From: Rhodospirillales bacterium
GTDB lineage: Bacteria > Pseudomonadota > Alphaproteobacteria > Acetobacterales > Acetobacteraceae
Assembly (NCBI GenBank): GCA_025352915.1
Contig: JANXSA010000294.1
Coordinates: 1-13,655 of the forward strand
Reading direction: 5' to 3'
DNA: 13,655 bases
The notes beneath the pieces were generated by a model. The model searched no databases and had not been told where the DNA came from. It worked only from the letters and a program-made list of their open reading frames with translations. The number at the start of each line of letters is the position of its first letter. Position 1 is the first letter of the stretch. Positions 7,156-13,655 of this stretch are shown here, one piece after another. Made by a program: the position numbers and the translations under genes.

Positions 7156-7259
7156 CTCCGCCTCCTGATCGGTTCATTCGCCAGAACGGACAGGCGAAGA
7201 ATTCTGCTTCGCTGCCAGCCGGCCGGCTTTGCACCACCTGCGCCGGGGTCATGCTTTGG

Positions 7260-7288
7260 TTGACTTAATATGCGAAATTTCGTATTTA
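7260..7288 (+). promoter_or_regulatory. Probable promoter of the RND efflux operon
   Basis: TTGACT (7260-7265) and TATTTA (7283-7288) are separated by 17 bases. The -35 is close to consensus and the -10 is weak. Transcription would start at about 7294-7296, on or next to ATG 7296 of the adaptor gene, so the message would have almost no leader; consistent with this, no Shine-Dalgarno precedes that ATG. Confidence 0.5.
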
Positions 7289-7293
7289 CGCAA
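7265..7293 (-). promoter_or_regulatory. Probable divergent promoter of the flavoprotein remnant-trxC-DUF2892 unit
   Basis: On the minus strand TTGCGT (7293-7288) and TATTAA (7270-7265) are 17 bases apart. This gives a predicted transcript start near 7258 and a leader of about 100 bases before ATG 7155. It overlaps the plus-strand promoter almost completely, so the two would compete or be regulated together. Confidence 0.45.
7270..7285. promoter_or_regulatory. Palindromic operator candidate between divergent promoters
   Basis: ATGCGAAATTTCGTAT is palindromic at seven of eight pairs around a perfect ten-base core CGAAATTTCG. It fills the spacer between the -35 and -10 elements on both strands, an ideal position for a repressor acting on both directions. 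Dimeric ArsR-family regulators such as BigR and SqrR control similar sulfide/thiol operons in alphaproteobacteria, which makes that family the first guess, but no regulator gene is present here and the match to a known operator has not been tested. Confidence 0.5.
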
Positions 7294-7295
7294 CT

Positions 7296-8279
7296 ATGAA
7301 TATTAATCAGGCCCTGGCCGCCATTCTGGTTCTCGGCGTCATGCCCGCCGGCGCTGCCGATTTCACCGTCGCACGGACCGCGCTCGCCGACGAAAAGGCG
7401 GTGTTCGCGACGGTGGAGAGCGAGGACGTGGTGCCAGCGCGCGCCCGCATCGGCGGCACTGTCGGATTGCTGTCGGTCAAGGCTGGCGACCAGGTCGCGC
7501 CGGGCCAGGTGCTGGCGGTGGTGGCTGACGACAAGCTGCTGCTGCAGATCGCCTCGATCGACGCACAGATCGCAGGGCTGCATTCCAGCCTGGTCCAGGC
7601 GCAGGCTGACCTGGTGCGGTCCGAGACGCTGTTCCGCCAGGGCTCCGGACCGCGCGTGACGATGGACCAGGCGCGCACCGCCGTGGAAGTTGCCACTGCC
7701 ACGCTCAAGGCCCGCGCCGCCGAGCGGGCGGTGATCGGCCAGCAGGTGACCGAGGGCCAGGTGCTGGCGCCGGTTGGCGGGCGGGTGCTGGCGGTGCCGA
7801 TGACCAATGGCTCCGTCGCGCTGGCCGGCGATGCGTTGGCCAGCATCGCGGCGCAGAACTACGTGCTGCGGCTGCGCGTGCCCGAGCGCCATGCCGGCTT
7901 CGTCCGCCCGGGCGACCGCGTCCGGCTCGACACCGAGGGCCGCGGCACGACGGCACCCGCTTTCGGCACCATCAGCCGCGTCTACCCGCGCATCGAGGAA
8001 GGCCGCGTGGTCGCCGACGCCAGCATGGGCGGGCTTGATGCGTTTTTCGTCGGCCAGCGGGTGACAGTGTGGATCGGCGCCGGCCAGCGGCCCGGCATCG
8101 TCATCCCCGCCGCCATGATCCGTACCCGCTTCGGCCTGGACTATGCACTGGCGCGACGCGGGGCACAGGTGGTGGAAACCCCGATCCAGCGCGGCCGGCC
8201 AACCCCCTCGCCGGCGATGCCCGACGGGGTCGAGATCCTGTCGGGCCTGTCACCCGCCGACGTGCTGGTGCAGCCATGA
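7296..8279 (+). CDS. RND efflux periplasmic adaptor (membrane fusion protein, HlyD/AcrA type)
   Basis: A 327-residue adaptor linking an inner-membrane RND pump to an outer-membrane channel. An N-terminal signal peptide-like segment (about 1-21, hydrophobic LAAILVLGVMPAGAA) is followed by the first lipoyl half (about 50-78, GGTV...VKAGDQVAPGQVL), an alpha-helical hairpin rich in Q, A and L (about 80-150), the second lipoyl half (about 153-180, EGQVLAPVGGRVL) and beta-barrel/membrane-proximal regions. There is no lipobox cysteine and the n-region has no lysine or arginine, which is unusual for a signal peptide. The protein is shorter than AcrA (about 397 residues). Start ATG 7296 has no Shine-Dalgarno, fitting leaderless translation, and later starts would remove the signal. 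The stop overlaps the permease start as ATGA. No outer-membrane partner is in the window. Confidence 0.88.
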   Translation: MNINQALAAILVLGVMPAGAADFTVARTALADEKAVFATVESEDVVPARARIGGTVGLLSVKAGDQVAPGQVLAVVADDKLLLQIASIDAQIAGLHSSLVQAQADLVRSETLFRQGSGPRVTMDQARTAVEVATATLKARAAERAVIGQQVTEGQVLAPVGGRVLAVPMTNGSVALAGDALASIAAQNYVLRLRVPERHAGFVRPGDRVRLDTEGRGTTAPAFGTISRVYPRIEEGRVVADASMGGLDAFFVGQRVTVWIGAGQRPGIVIPAAMIRTRFGLDYALARRGAQVVETPIQRGRPTPSPAMPDGVEILSGLSPADVLVQP

Positions 8280-11200
8280 GCGGCCCAGAGCCCGATCTCG
8301 GCCTGTCCGGCCGGCTGACCGCCGCCACCATCCGTTCGCCGCTGACGCCGCTGTTCCTGATCAGCGCGCTGATCGCCGGGCTGATCGCGCTGATGGTGAT
8401 CCCGCGCGAGGAGGAGCCACAGATCAGCGTGCCGATGGTCGACATCCTGATCGCCGCCGACGGGCTGCGCGCGGCCGACGCGGTGGAGCTGGTGACCAAG
8501 CCGCTGGAAACCATCGTCAAGGCAATACCCGCCGTCGAGCACGTCTACAGCCAGACCCAGGACGACCGGGTGATGGTCACCGCGCGCTTTCGTGTCGGCA
8601 CCAGCGAGGATGACGCGGTGCTGCGCGTGCATGACCGCATCCGCGCCAACATCCAGCGCATCCCGCCTGGGATCCTCGAGCCCCTGATTGTCGGCCGCGG
8701 CATCAACGATGTCGCCACCGTCGTTTTGACCCTGTCGCCCAGCCCCGCGACCGCCGAGGGCTGGACCGACCGAAGGCTGTTCGAACTCGCCGGCAAGCTC
8801 CAGGTCGAGCTGACCAAAGTCGAAAATATCGGCACCAGCTACATCGTCGGCACCAGCGCCGAGCAGATCCGCGTCGAGCCCGACCCGGAGCGGCTGGCGC
8901 GCTATGGCGTCACGCTGCAACAGTTGATCGCCAAGGTCGGCCAGGCCAACCGCTCCTTCGTCGCCGGCAGCGTGCGCGACGGGGCCGCCAGCCGGGTGGT
9001 GGTGGCCGGACAGACGCTGCTCGGCGTGCCGGATATCGGCCTGTTGCTGATCGCCACGCGCGACGGAAGGCCGGTCTATGTCCGCGATGTCGCCGAGGTG
9101 CGCGTGGGTGCGGCGGCCGAGGAGGCGCGGGTGTGGAATCTGGTGCCCGGACCGGGTGGATTGCAACGTGTGCCGGCGGCGAGCCTGGCGCTGGCCAAGC
9201 GCGCCGGCGCCAATGCCGTGGTGGTGTCCCAGGCCATCCTGGCCCGGGTCGAGGCGCTGAAGGGCAGCCTGATCCCGCCGGGCATCGAGGTCACGGTGAC
9301 GCGCGACTACGGCGCCACGGCCAATGACAAGGCCGATGAGCTGCTGTTTCATCTCGGCCTGGCGACCATCTCGATCGTGCTGCTGATCGCGATCGCGATC
9401 GGCTGGCGCGAGGCGCTGGTGACCCTGGTGGTGATCCCGACCACCATCCTGCTGACCATGCTGGCGGCACAGCTGATGGGCTACACCATCAACCGGGTCA
9501 GCTTGTTCGCGCTGATCTTCTCCATCGGCATCCTGGTCGACGATGCCATCGTGGTGGTGGAGAACATCGCCCGGCACTGGGGGATGGACGATGACCGCAA
9601 CCGCATGCAGGCGGCGGTGGACGCCGTTGCCGAGGTCGGCAATCCGACCGTGGTGGCCACGCTGACGGTGGTGGCGGCATTGCTGCCGATGCTGTTCGTC
9701 TCCGGTCTGATGGGCCCCTACATGGCGCCGATCCCGGCCAATGCCTCGGCGGCGATGTTGTTCTCGTTCGTGGTGGCGATGATGGTCGCGCCCTGGCTGA
9801 TGCTGAAGCTGGCGCCGCGCACGACCGGCGGGGGACATGGCGGCCATCAAGACGAGGGCTGGATGGGCCGGGCCTATCGTCGCGTTGCCGCCCCCATCCT
9901 GGCCAGCCGAGCCCGCGCCTGGATCTTCCTGCTGACCGTCGGCATTGCCACCATGGCGGTCACAGTCGCCTTCTACACCCGCGACGTCACCGTGAAGCTG
10001 CTGCCGTTCGACAACAAATCCGAGTTGCAGGTGGTGCTGAACCTGCCCGAAGGCGCCACGCTGGAGGACACCGAGCGCCACCTGTTCGCCGCCGCCGCCA
10101 TCGCCGGCGCGCTGCCGGAAGCGGTCTCGATCCAGGCCCATGCCGGCACCGCCGCCCCGTTCAACTTCAACGGCCTGGTGCGCCACGCCTATCTGCGCCG
10201 CGCGCCGGAACTGGGCGACCTCCAGATCAATCTCTCGCCCAAGGCGGAGCGCCGCCGCAGCAGCCATGCCGTGGCGCTCGATCTGCGCCGCAAGCTGGCC
10301 ACCCTGGCGCTGCCGGAGGGCAGCACGCTGCAAGTGGTGGAGGTGCCGCCGGGCCCGCCGGTGCTCGCCACCCTGCTGGCGGAAATCTACGGGCCGGACA
10401 TCGCCACCCGCCGCGCCGTCGCCGAGGAGGTCAAGAAGCTGTTCCGCACCGTGCCGTACGTGGTCGATATCGGCGACAGCTATGGCAAGCCGCGCCCGCG
10501 CCTGCGCCTGTCGATCGACCAGGAGCAGGTGGAGCATTTCGGCGTCGAGCAGGCCGACGTCTACGACACCATCCGCGCGCTGTTCAGCCAGCTCCGCGTC
10601 GGCACCTCGCATCGCGGCGAGGAACGCAGCCCGATCGACATCGTCGTCGGCCTGCCGAAATCCGACCTGGCGTGGAACGAGCGCCTCGCCGCCACCCCGG
10701 TCGCCGCCAACACCCAGCCGGGCAGCCGCACCGTGGTGGAACTCGGCCAGGTGGTACGCGCCACCATGGAAGACGGCTCGCCCGCCCTGTTCCGCCGCGA
10801 CGGCTACTTCGCCGACCTGGTCACCGCCGAGCTGGCCGGCGATTTCGAGGCGCCGATCTATGCGATCCTCGACATCAACCGGGTGATCGACGCACATGAC
10901 TGGGGCGCTTTGCCGAAGCCGCTGGTGAGCTGGCGCGGCCAGCCGGCCGACGAGACGCGCCCGACGCTGCTGTGGGATGGCGAATGGGAAATCACCTTCG
11001 TCACCTTCCGCGACATGGGGGCGGCATTCGGCGTGGCGATCCTGGCGATCTATATCCTGGTGGTCGGTCAGTTCCGCAGCTTCCGCCTGCCGCTGGTGAT
11101 CCTCACCCCGATCCCGCTGACCCTGATCGGCATCGTCCTCGGCCATTGGATGCTCGGCGCCGCCTTCACCGCCACCTCGATGATCGGCTTTATCGCCCTG

Positions 11201-11491
11201 GCCGGCATCATCGTGCGCAACTCGATCCTGTTGGTCGACTTCATCCGCCACGGCGCGGTCGCCGGCGCCACATTGCGCGCCACCCTGCTCGATGCCGGCG
11301 CGATCCGCTTCAAGCCGATCCTGCTGACCGCGCTGGCGGCGATGATCGGTGCGGCGACCATCCTGTCCGATCCGATCTTCCAGGGCCTGGCGATCTCGCT
11401 GCTGTTCGGCCTCGCCTCCTCGACCCTGCTGACGGTGCTGGTCATTCCGGCAATCTATGTGGTGATGCGCGATGCCGATGCCGTCACCTGA
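8276..11491 (+). CDS. RND-family efflux permease (AcrB/CzcA superfamily)
   Basis: A 1071-residue proton-driven inner-membrane transporter, of normal length. The first membrane helix (about 24-44) is followed by PREEEPQISVP, a hallmark of the family, then a large periplasmic loop. The second helix cluster (about 340-500) includes the proton-relay pair Asp422-Asp423 in GILVDDAIVVVENIARHW. A second periplasmic loop and second cluster end with GIIVRNSILLVDF (about 978-990). A His-containing loop GGGHGGHQDEG (about 518-528) lies between the two halves on the cytoplasmic side. The absence of heavy-metal (CzcA) motif certainty means drug, lipid or thiol-compound export are equally open. ATG 8276 overlaps the adaptor stop (ATGA), so the pair is translationally coupled. 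A reading frame of over 1100 codons on the opposite strand is a by-product of GC-rich codon use. Confidence 0.95.
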   Translation: MSGPEPDLGLSGRLTAATIRSPLTPLFLISALIAGLIALMVIPREEEPQISVPMVDILIAADGLRAADAVELVTKPLETIVKAIPAVEHVYSQTQDDRVMVTARFRVGTSEDDAVLRVHDRIRANIQRIPPGILEPLIVGRGINDVATVVLTLSPSPATAEGWTDRRLFELAGKLQVELTKVENIGTSYIVGTSAEQIRVEPDPERLARYGVTLQQLIAKVGQANRSFVAGSVRDGAASRVVVAGQTLLGVPDIGLLLIATRDGRPVYVRDVAEVRVGAAAEEARVWNLVPGPGGLQRVPAASLALAKRAGANAVVVSQAILARVEALKGSLIPPGIEVTVTRDYGATANDKADELLFHLGLATISIVLLIAIAIGWREALVTLVVIPTTILLTMLAAQLMGYTINRVSLFALIFSIGILVDDAIVVVENIARHWGMDDDRNRMQAAVDAVAEVGNPTVVATLTVVAALLPMLFVSGLMGPYMAPIPANASAAMLFSFVVAMMVAPWLMLKLAPRTTGGGHGGHQDEGWMGRAYRRVAAPILASRARAWIFLLTVGIATMAVTVAFYTRDVTVKLLPFDNKSELQVVLNLPEGATLEDTERHLFAAAAIAGALPEAVSIQAHAGTAAPFNFNGLVRHAYLRRAPELGDLQINLSPKAERRRSSHAVALDLRRKLATLALPEGSTLQVVEVPPGPPVLATLLAEIYGPDIATRRAVAEEVKKLFRTVPYVVDIGDSYGKPRPRLRLSIDQEQVEHFGVEQADVYDTIRALFSQLRVGTSHRGEERSPIDIVVGLPKSDLAWNERLAATPVAANTQPGSRTVVELGQVVRATMEDGSPALFRRDGYFADLVTAELAGDFEAPIYAILDINRVIDAHDWGALPKPLVSWRGQPADETRPTLLWDGEWEITFVTFRDMGAAFGVAILAIYILVVGQFRSFRLPLVILTPIPLTLIGIVLGHWMLGAAFTATSMIGFIALAGIIVRNSILLVDFIRHGAVAGATLRATLLDAGAIRFKPILLTALAAMIGAATILSDPIFQGLAISLLFGLASSTLLTVLVIPAIYVVMRDADAVT

Positions 11492-11517
11492 TCGCGCGAC
11501 GGATGGCCATACCGGCG

Positions 11518-11534
11518 GCGTTGTGGGACAACGC
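11518..11534. other. Short hairpin in the gap between the pump and beta-oxidation genes
   Basis: GCGTTGT and ACAACGC form a perfect seven-base stem around GGG in the 77-base gap after the permease. No T-run follows, so it is not a convincing intrinsic terminator; it may be a weak or Rho-dependent pause site, or chance. Confidence 0.3.
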
Positions 11535-11568
11535 GGCAACACCTTCGAAAACCGGGGAACGCCACGCC

Positions 11569-12351
11569 ATGCCCGAAGCCACCCTCTATGAGGTCGCCCA
11601 TGGCGCTGCCTGGATCACCCTGAACCGCCCGGAAAACCGCAACGCCCTGTCGGCCGCGCTGGTCACTGAGCTTGACGCCCATTTGACCGCGGCGAATGCC
11701 GACCCCGCCGTGCGCTGCATCGTCATCACCGGCGCCGACCCCGCTTTCTGCGCCGGCGCCGACCTCAAGAGCCCGCCCGGTCAATCCCCCCTGGGCGACA
11801 TGCGCGCCGTCACCTTCCCGGACGTGCTGCAACACATCATGGACAGCGACAAGCCGGTGATCGCCGCCGTCAACGGTGCCGCCTATGCCGGCGGCCTGGG
11901 CATCGTCGGCGCCGCCGATATCGTCATCATGGCGCAAGACGCCCCCTGCGCCTTCTCCGAAGTGCGCATCGGTGTCATCCCCGCCATCATTGCGGTCACC
12001 TGCCTGCCCAAGCTCGGCCCGCACCACGCCATGCGGCTGTTCCTCACCGGCGAGCGTTTTTCCGGCGTCCAGGCGGTCGGGCTCGGCCTCGCCCACCGCG
12101 CGGTGCCGCGGGAGCAACTGCGCGCCGCCGTCGAAGCCGAAATCGCCACCAACGCGCTCGGCGGCCCGCTCGCCTTGGTCGCAGCCAAGAAGCTGGTCCG
12201 GCAGGTGGGCGCCGTGTCCGCCGAAAACGTCTTCGCCGAGATGGCCCGGCTCAGCGCCAGCATGTTCGTCTCGCCCGAGGGCCAGGAGGGCATGGCGGCA
12301 TTCCGCGAAAAGCGGGCGCCCGCCTGGGTCCGCATGGAGGATCAGCCGTGA
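11569..12351 (+). CDS. Enoyl-CoA hydratase/isomerase (crotonase superfamily)
   Basis: A 260-residue crotonase-fold enzyme, of usual length. NRPENRNALS is at 19-28, the first oxyanion-hole segment FCAGADLK at 60-67, the second NGAAYAGG at 102-109, and FSEVRIGVIPA starts at 129. Glu131 fits the catalytic glutamate equivalent to Glu164 of rat enoyl-CoA hydratase, but the position equivalent to Glu144 is glycine (AGGLG, Gly111). The SEVRIGVIPA pattern resembles methylglutaconyl-CoA hydratase-like (LiuC/AUH) members, several of which also lack that glutamate, so leucine-type or other branched acyl-CoA substrates are possible. The start ATG 11569 has GGGGA ten bases upstream; the frame is open far upstream but into permease sequence. 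The stop overlaps the GTG start of the acyl-CoA dehydrogenase (GTGA), so the two are coupled in one operon. Confidence 0.9.
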   Translation: MPEATLYEVAHGAAWITLNRPENRNALSAALVTELDAHLTAANADPAVRCIVITGADPAFCAGADLKSPPGQSPLGDMRAVTFPDVLQHIMDSDKPVIAAVNGAAYAGGLGIVGAADIVIMAQDAPCAFSEVRIGVIPAIIAVTCLPKLGPHHAMRLFLTGERFSGVQAVGLGLAHRAVPREQLRAAVEAEIATNALGGPLALVAAKKLVRQVGAVSAENVFAEMARLSASMFVSPEGQEGMAAFREKRAPAWVRMEDQP

Positions 12352-13538
12352 CCACGCCAGAATTCTTCCGCGCTGAAATATCGGCCTGGCTGCGCGAAAA
12401 CCGCCCGCCAGAGCCCGATATTCTGCTGCCGGAATCCTTCATGGAGGTCGGCACCGACCAGCAATTCGACTACCTGCGCGCCTGGCAACGAAAGGTCTAC
12501 GAAGCCGGCTATCTCGGCATGGCCTGGCCGGCCGCTTACGGCGGCGGCGGCCAGCCACAGGCGATGCAGGACATCGTCAACGCCGAGATGGCACGCCAGA
12601 AAGTGCCGTTCCTGCCCAACACCATCGGCCTGAACTGGGCCGGACCGCTGATCCTGGCGATCGGCACCGAGGCGGAGAAGCAGCGCTACATCCGCGGTAT
12701 CCTCAACGCCGAGGACATCTGGTGCCAGGGCTTCTCCGAACCCGACCAGGGCAGCGACCTCGCCAACACCCAGACCCGCGCCACGCGCGACGGCGACCAC
12801 TACATCCTGAACGGCTCGAAAATCTGGACCAGCCTGGGCAGCTACGCGAAGTACATGATCCTGCTCGCCCGCACCAACCCGGAAGAAAAACGCTACGGCG
12901 GCCTCTCCTACTTCCTGGTGCCGATGCAGACGCCGGGGATCGAGACCCAACCGATCCGCAAGCTGACCGGCGAATACGGCTTCACCCAGACCTTCTTCCG
13001 CGACGCCCGCATCCCGGTCGATTGCCTGATGGGCCGCGAGGGCGAAGGCTGGAAGATCGCCATGATGACCCTGACCTTCGAACGCGGCGCCGCCGGCGGC
13101 CAGGCCGGTGGCGTGTCGCGCGTGGCCCTCGGCGTCGGCGACGCGGTCGAGCTCGCCCGCACCGCCCGGCGCGACGGCCACCCGGCGCTGGAAGACCCGA
13201 TGATCCGCGACCAGCTGGTCCGCTTCATGATCGAGGACCAGGGCGACCGGCTCTGCGCCGCGCGCGGAAAAATCCCCGCTTTGTGCAGCGAGCGCCCGCT
13301 GGCCATCCCGCTCTCGCAGAAACTCCGCACCAGCGAACACCGCCGCCGCATGCTGCAATTCGCGCTGTCGCTCCAGGGCGCCAACGCCGCCCGCTGGGTC
13401 GGCGACGCCAATGCCTTCGACGGCGGCAAATGGCAGCGCGCCTATTTCAATTCTTTCTCCAGCACCATCGGCGGCGGCACCAGCCAAATCCAGGCCAACA
13501 TCGTCGGCGAGCGCGTGCTCGGGCTGCCGAAGGATTGA
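12348..13538 (+). CDS. Acyl-CoA dehydrogenase
   Basis: A 396-residue FAD-dependent enzyme that introduces the 2,3 double bond into an acyl-CoA, passing electrons to ETF. The N-terminal helical domain is followed by the middle-domain FAD motif CQGFSEPDQGSDLANTQTRA (about 125-144) and NGSKIWTS, and the C-terminal helical domain ends with GGGTSQIQANIVGERVLGLPK (about 375-395). The residue matching the catalytic Glu376 of medium-chain enzyme is glycine here (GGTSQIQ), as in the branch whose base lies elsewhere (isovaleryl-CoA type), so activity should not be dismissed. The start is GTG 12348, with GGAGG seven bases before it and overlapping the crotonase stop. A second dehydrogenase starts five bases after its stop. 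Paired dehydrogenases of this kind are known to act as heteromers on ring- or branched-side-chain CoA esters, but which substrate applies here is unknown. Confidence 0.93.
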   Translation: MTTPEFFRAEISAWLRENRPPEPDILLPESFMEVGTDQQFDYLRAWQRKVYEAGYLGMAWPAAYGGGGQPQAMQDIVNAEMARQKVPFLPNTIGLNWAGPLILAIGTEAEKQRYIRGILNAEDIWCQGFSEPDQGSDLANTQTRATRDGDHYILNGSKIWTSLGSYAKYMILLARTNPEEKRYGGLSYFLVPMQTPGIETQPIRKLTGEYGFTQTFFRDARIPVDCLMGREGEGWKIAMMTLTFERGAAGGQAGGVSRVALGVGDAVELARTARRDGHPALEDPMIRDQLVRFMIEDQGDRLCAARGKIPALCSERPLAIPLSQKLRTSEHRRRMLQFALSLQGANAARWVGDANAFDGGKWQRAYFNSFSSTIGGGTSQIQANIVGERVLGLPKD

Positions 13539-13543
13539 GACCC

Positions 13544-13655
13544 ATGGGAGCAATGAACACCGATATCGCCTTCACCGACGAACAGGCGATGCTGCTCGAA
13601 ACCGCCACGGCGTTCTGCCGCGACAAGTCGCCGATCCGCGCCGTGCGCACCCTGC
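13544..13655 (+). CDS. Second acyl-CoA dehydrogenase, N-terminal part only (cut by window edge)
   Basis: Only 37 codons are visible. The sequence FTDEQAMLLETATAFCRDK matches the start of the N-terminal helical domain of acyl-CoA dehydrogenases. ATG 13544 is preferred because AAGGA lies nine bases upstream; the in-frame ATG 13553 has GGGAG only two bases before it, too close. It begins five bases after the preceding dehydrogenase stop, so it belongs to the same operon and may supply the partner subunit. No catalytic motif is visible yet. Confidence 0.75.
   Translation, partial: MGAMNTDIAFTDEQAMLLETATAFCRDKSPIRAVRTL

Noticed and set aside
8141..11542. 1133-codon open frame on the minus strand opposite the RND permease
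   Set aside because: Its composition (R, G, D, Q, H repeats) and exact overlap with a well-conserved transporter mark it as an antisense shadow.
12342..13553. 403-codon open frame on the minus strand opposite the acyl-CoA dehydrogenase
   Set aside because: It mirrors the dehydrogenase almost end to end and has no recognisable domain of its own.

Overview
The window is GC-rich with dense, short-gap gene packing. Its gene content (fused HyuA-HyuB, a Hint_2 domain with the C-terminal region common in acetic-acid-bacteria relatives, TrxC/DUF2892, an alphaproteobacterial RND pump, acyl-CoA dehydrogenase pairs) suggests an alphaproteobacterium, most likely of the family Acetobacteraceae. That placement comes from family recognition, not from a marker gene.

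Layout. (1) 1-2966, minus: a fused hydantoinase/oxoprolinase A+B enzyme that runs off the left edge. (2) 2967-3177: a divergent intergenic region holding a 77-bp AT-rich nested palindrome (outer stem plus two inner hairpins), very different in composition from its surroundings. (3) 3178-3972, plus: a classical short-chain dehydrogenase/reductase. (4) 4033-6293, plus: a subtilisin-like protease with EF-hand-like loops and a C-terminal Hedgehog/intein (Hint_2) domain, broken by a -1 frameshift just inside the Hint domain. (5) 7155-6335, minus: a remnant of a sulfide:quinone-oxidoreductase-like flavoprotein (both ends kept, the middle gone, ends out of frame), then thioredoxin 2 (trxC) and a small DUF2892/YgaP-like membrane protein. 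(6) 7258-7295: two overlapping divergent promoter-like sequences around one palindrome, probably a shared operator. (7) 7296-11491, plus: an RND efflux adaptor and permease with overlapping ends. (8) 11569-13655, plus: enoyl-CoA hydratase/isomerase, acyl-CoA dehydrogenase and the start of a second acyl-CoA dehydrogenase, tightly coupled.

How the genes may work together. The flavoprotein remnant, trxC and DUF2892 look like a sulfide/persulfide or thiol-handling operon, divergent from the RND pump. The single palindrome between them suggests one thiol- or sulfide-responsive repressor once controlled both; no regulator gene is in the window. The right-hand genes form a beta-oxidation-type operon for an acyl-CoA whose identity cannot be read from sequence. 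The hydantoinase, SDR and protease have no visible functional link to these two units.

The points most worth a second look are the nested palindrome, the collapsed flavoprotein gene that still carries a strong ribosome binding site and coupling to trxC, the shared operator with a possible leaderless pump mRNA, and the frameshifted protease-Hint fusion. I see no CRISPR array, tRNA, rRNA, insertion sequence or phage gene.
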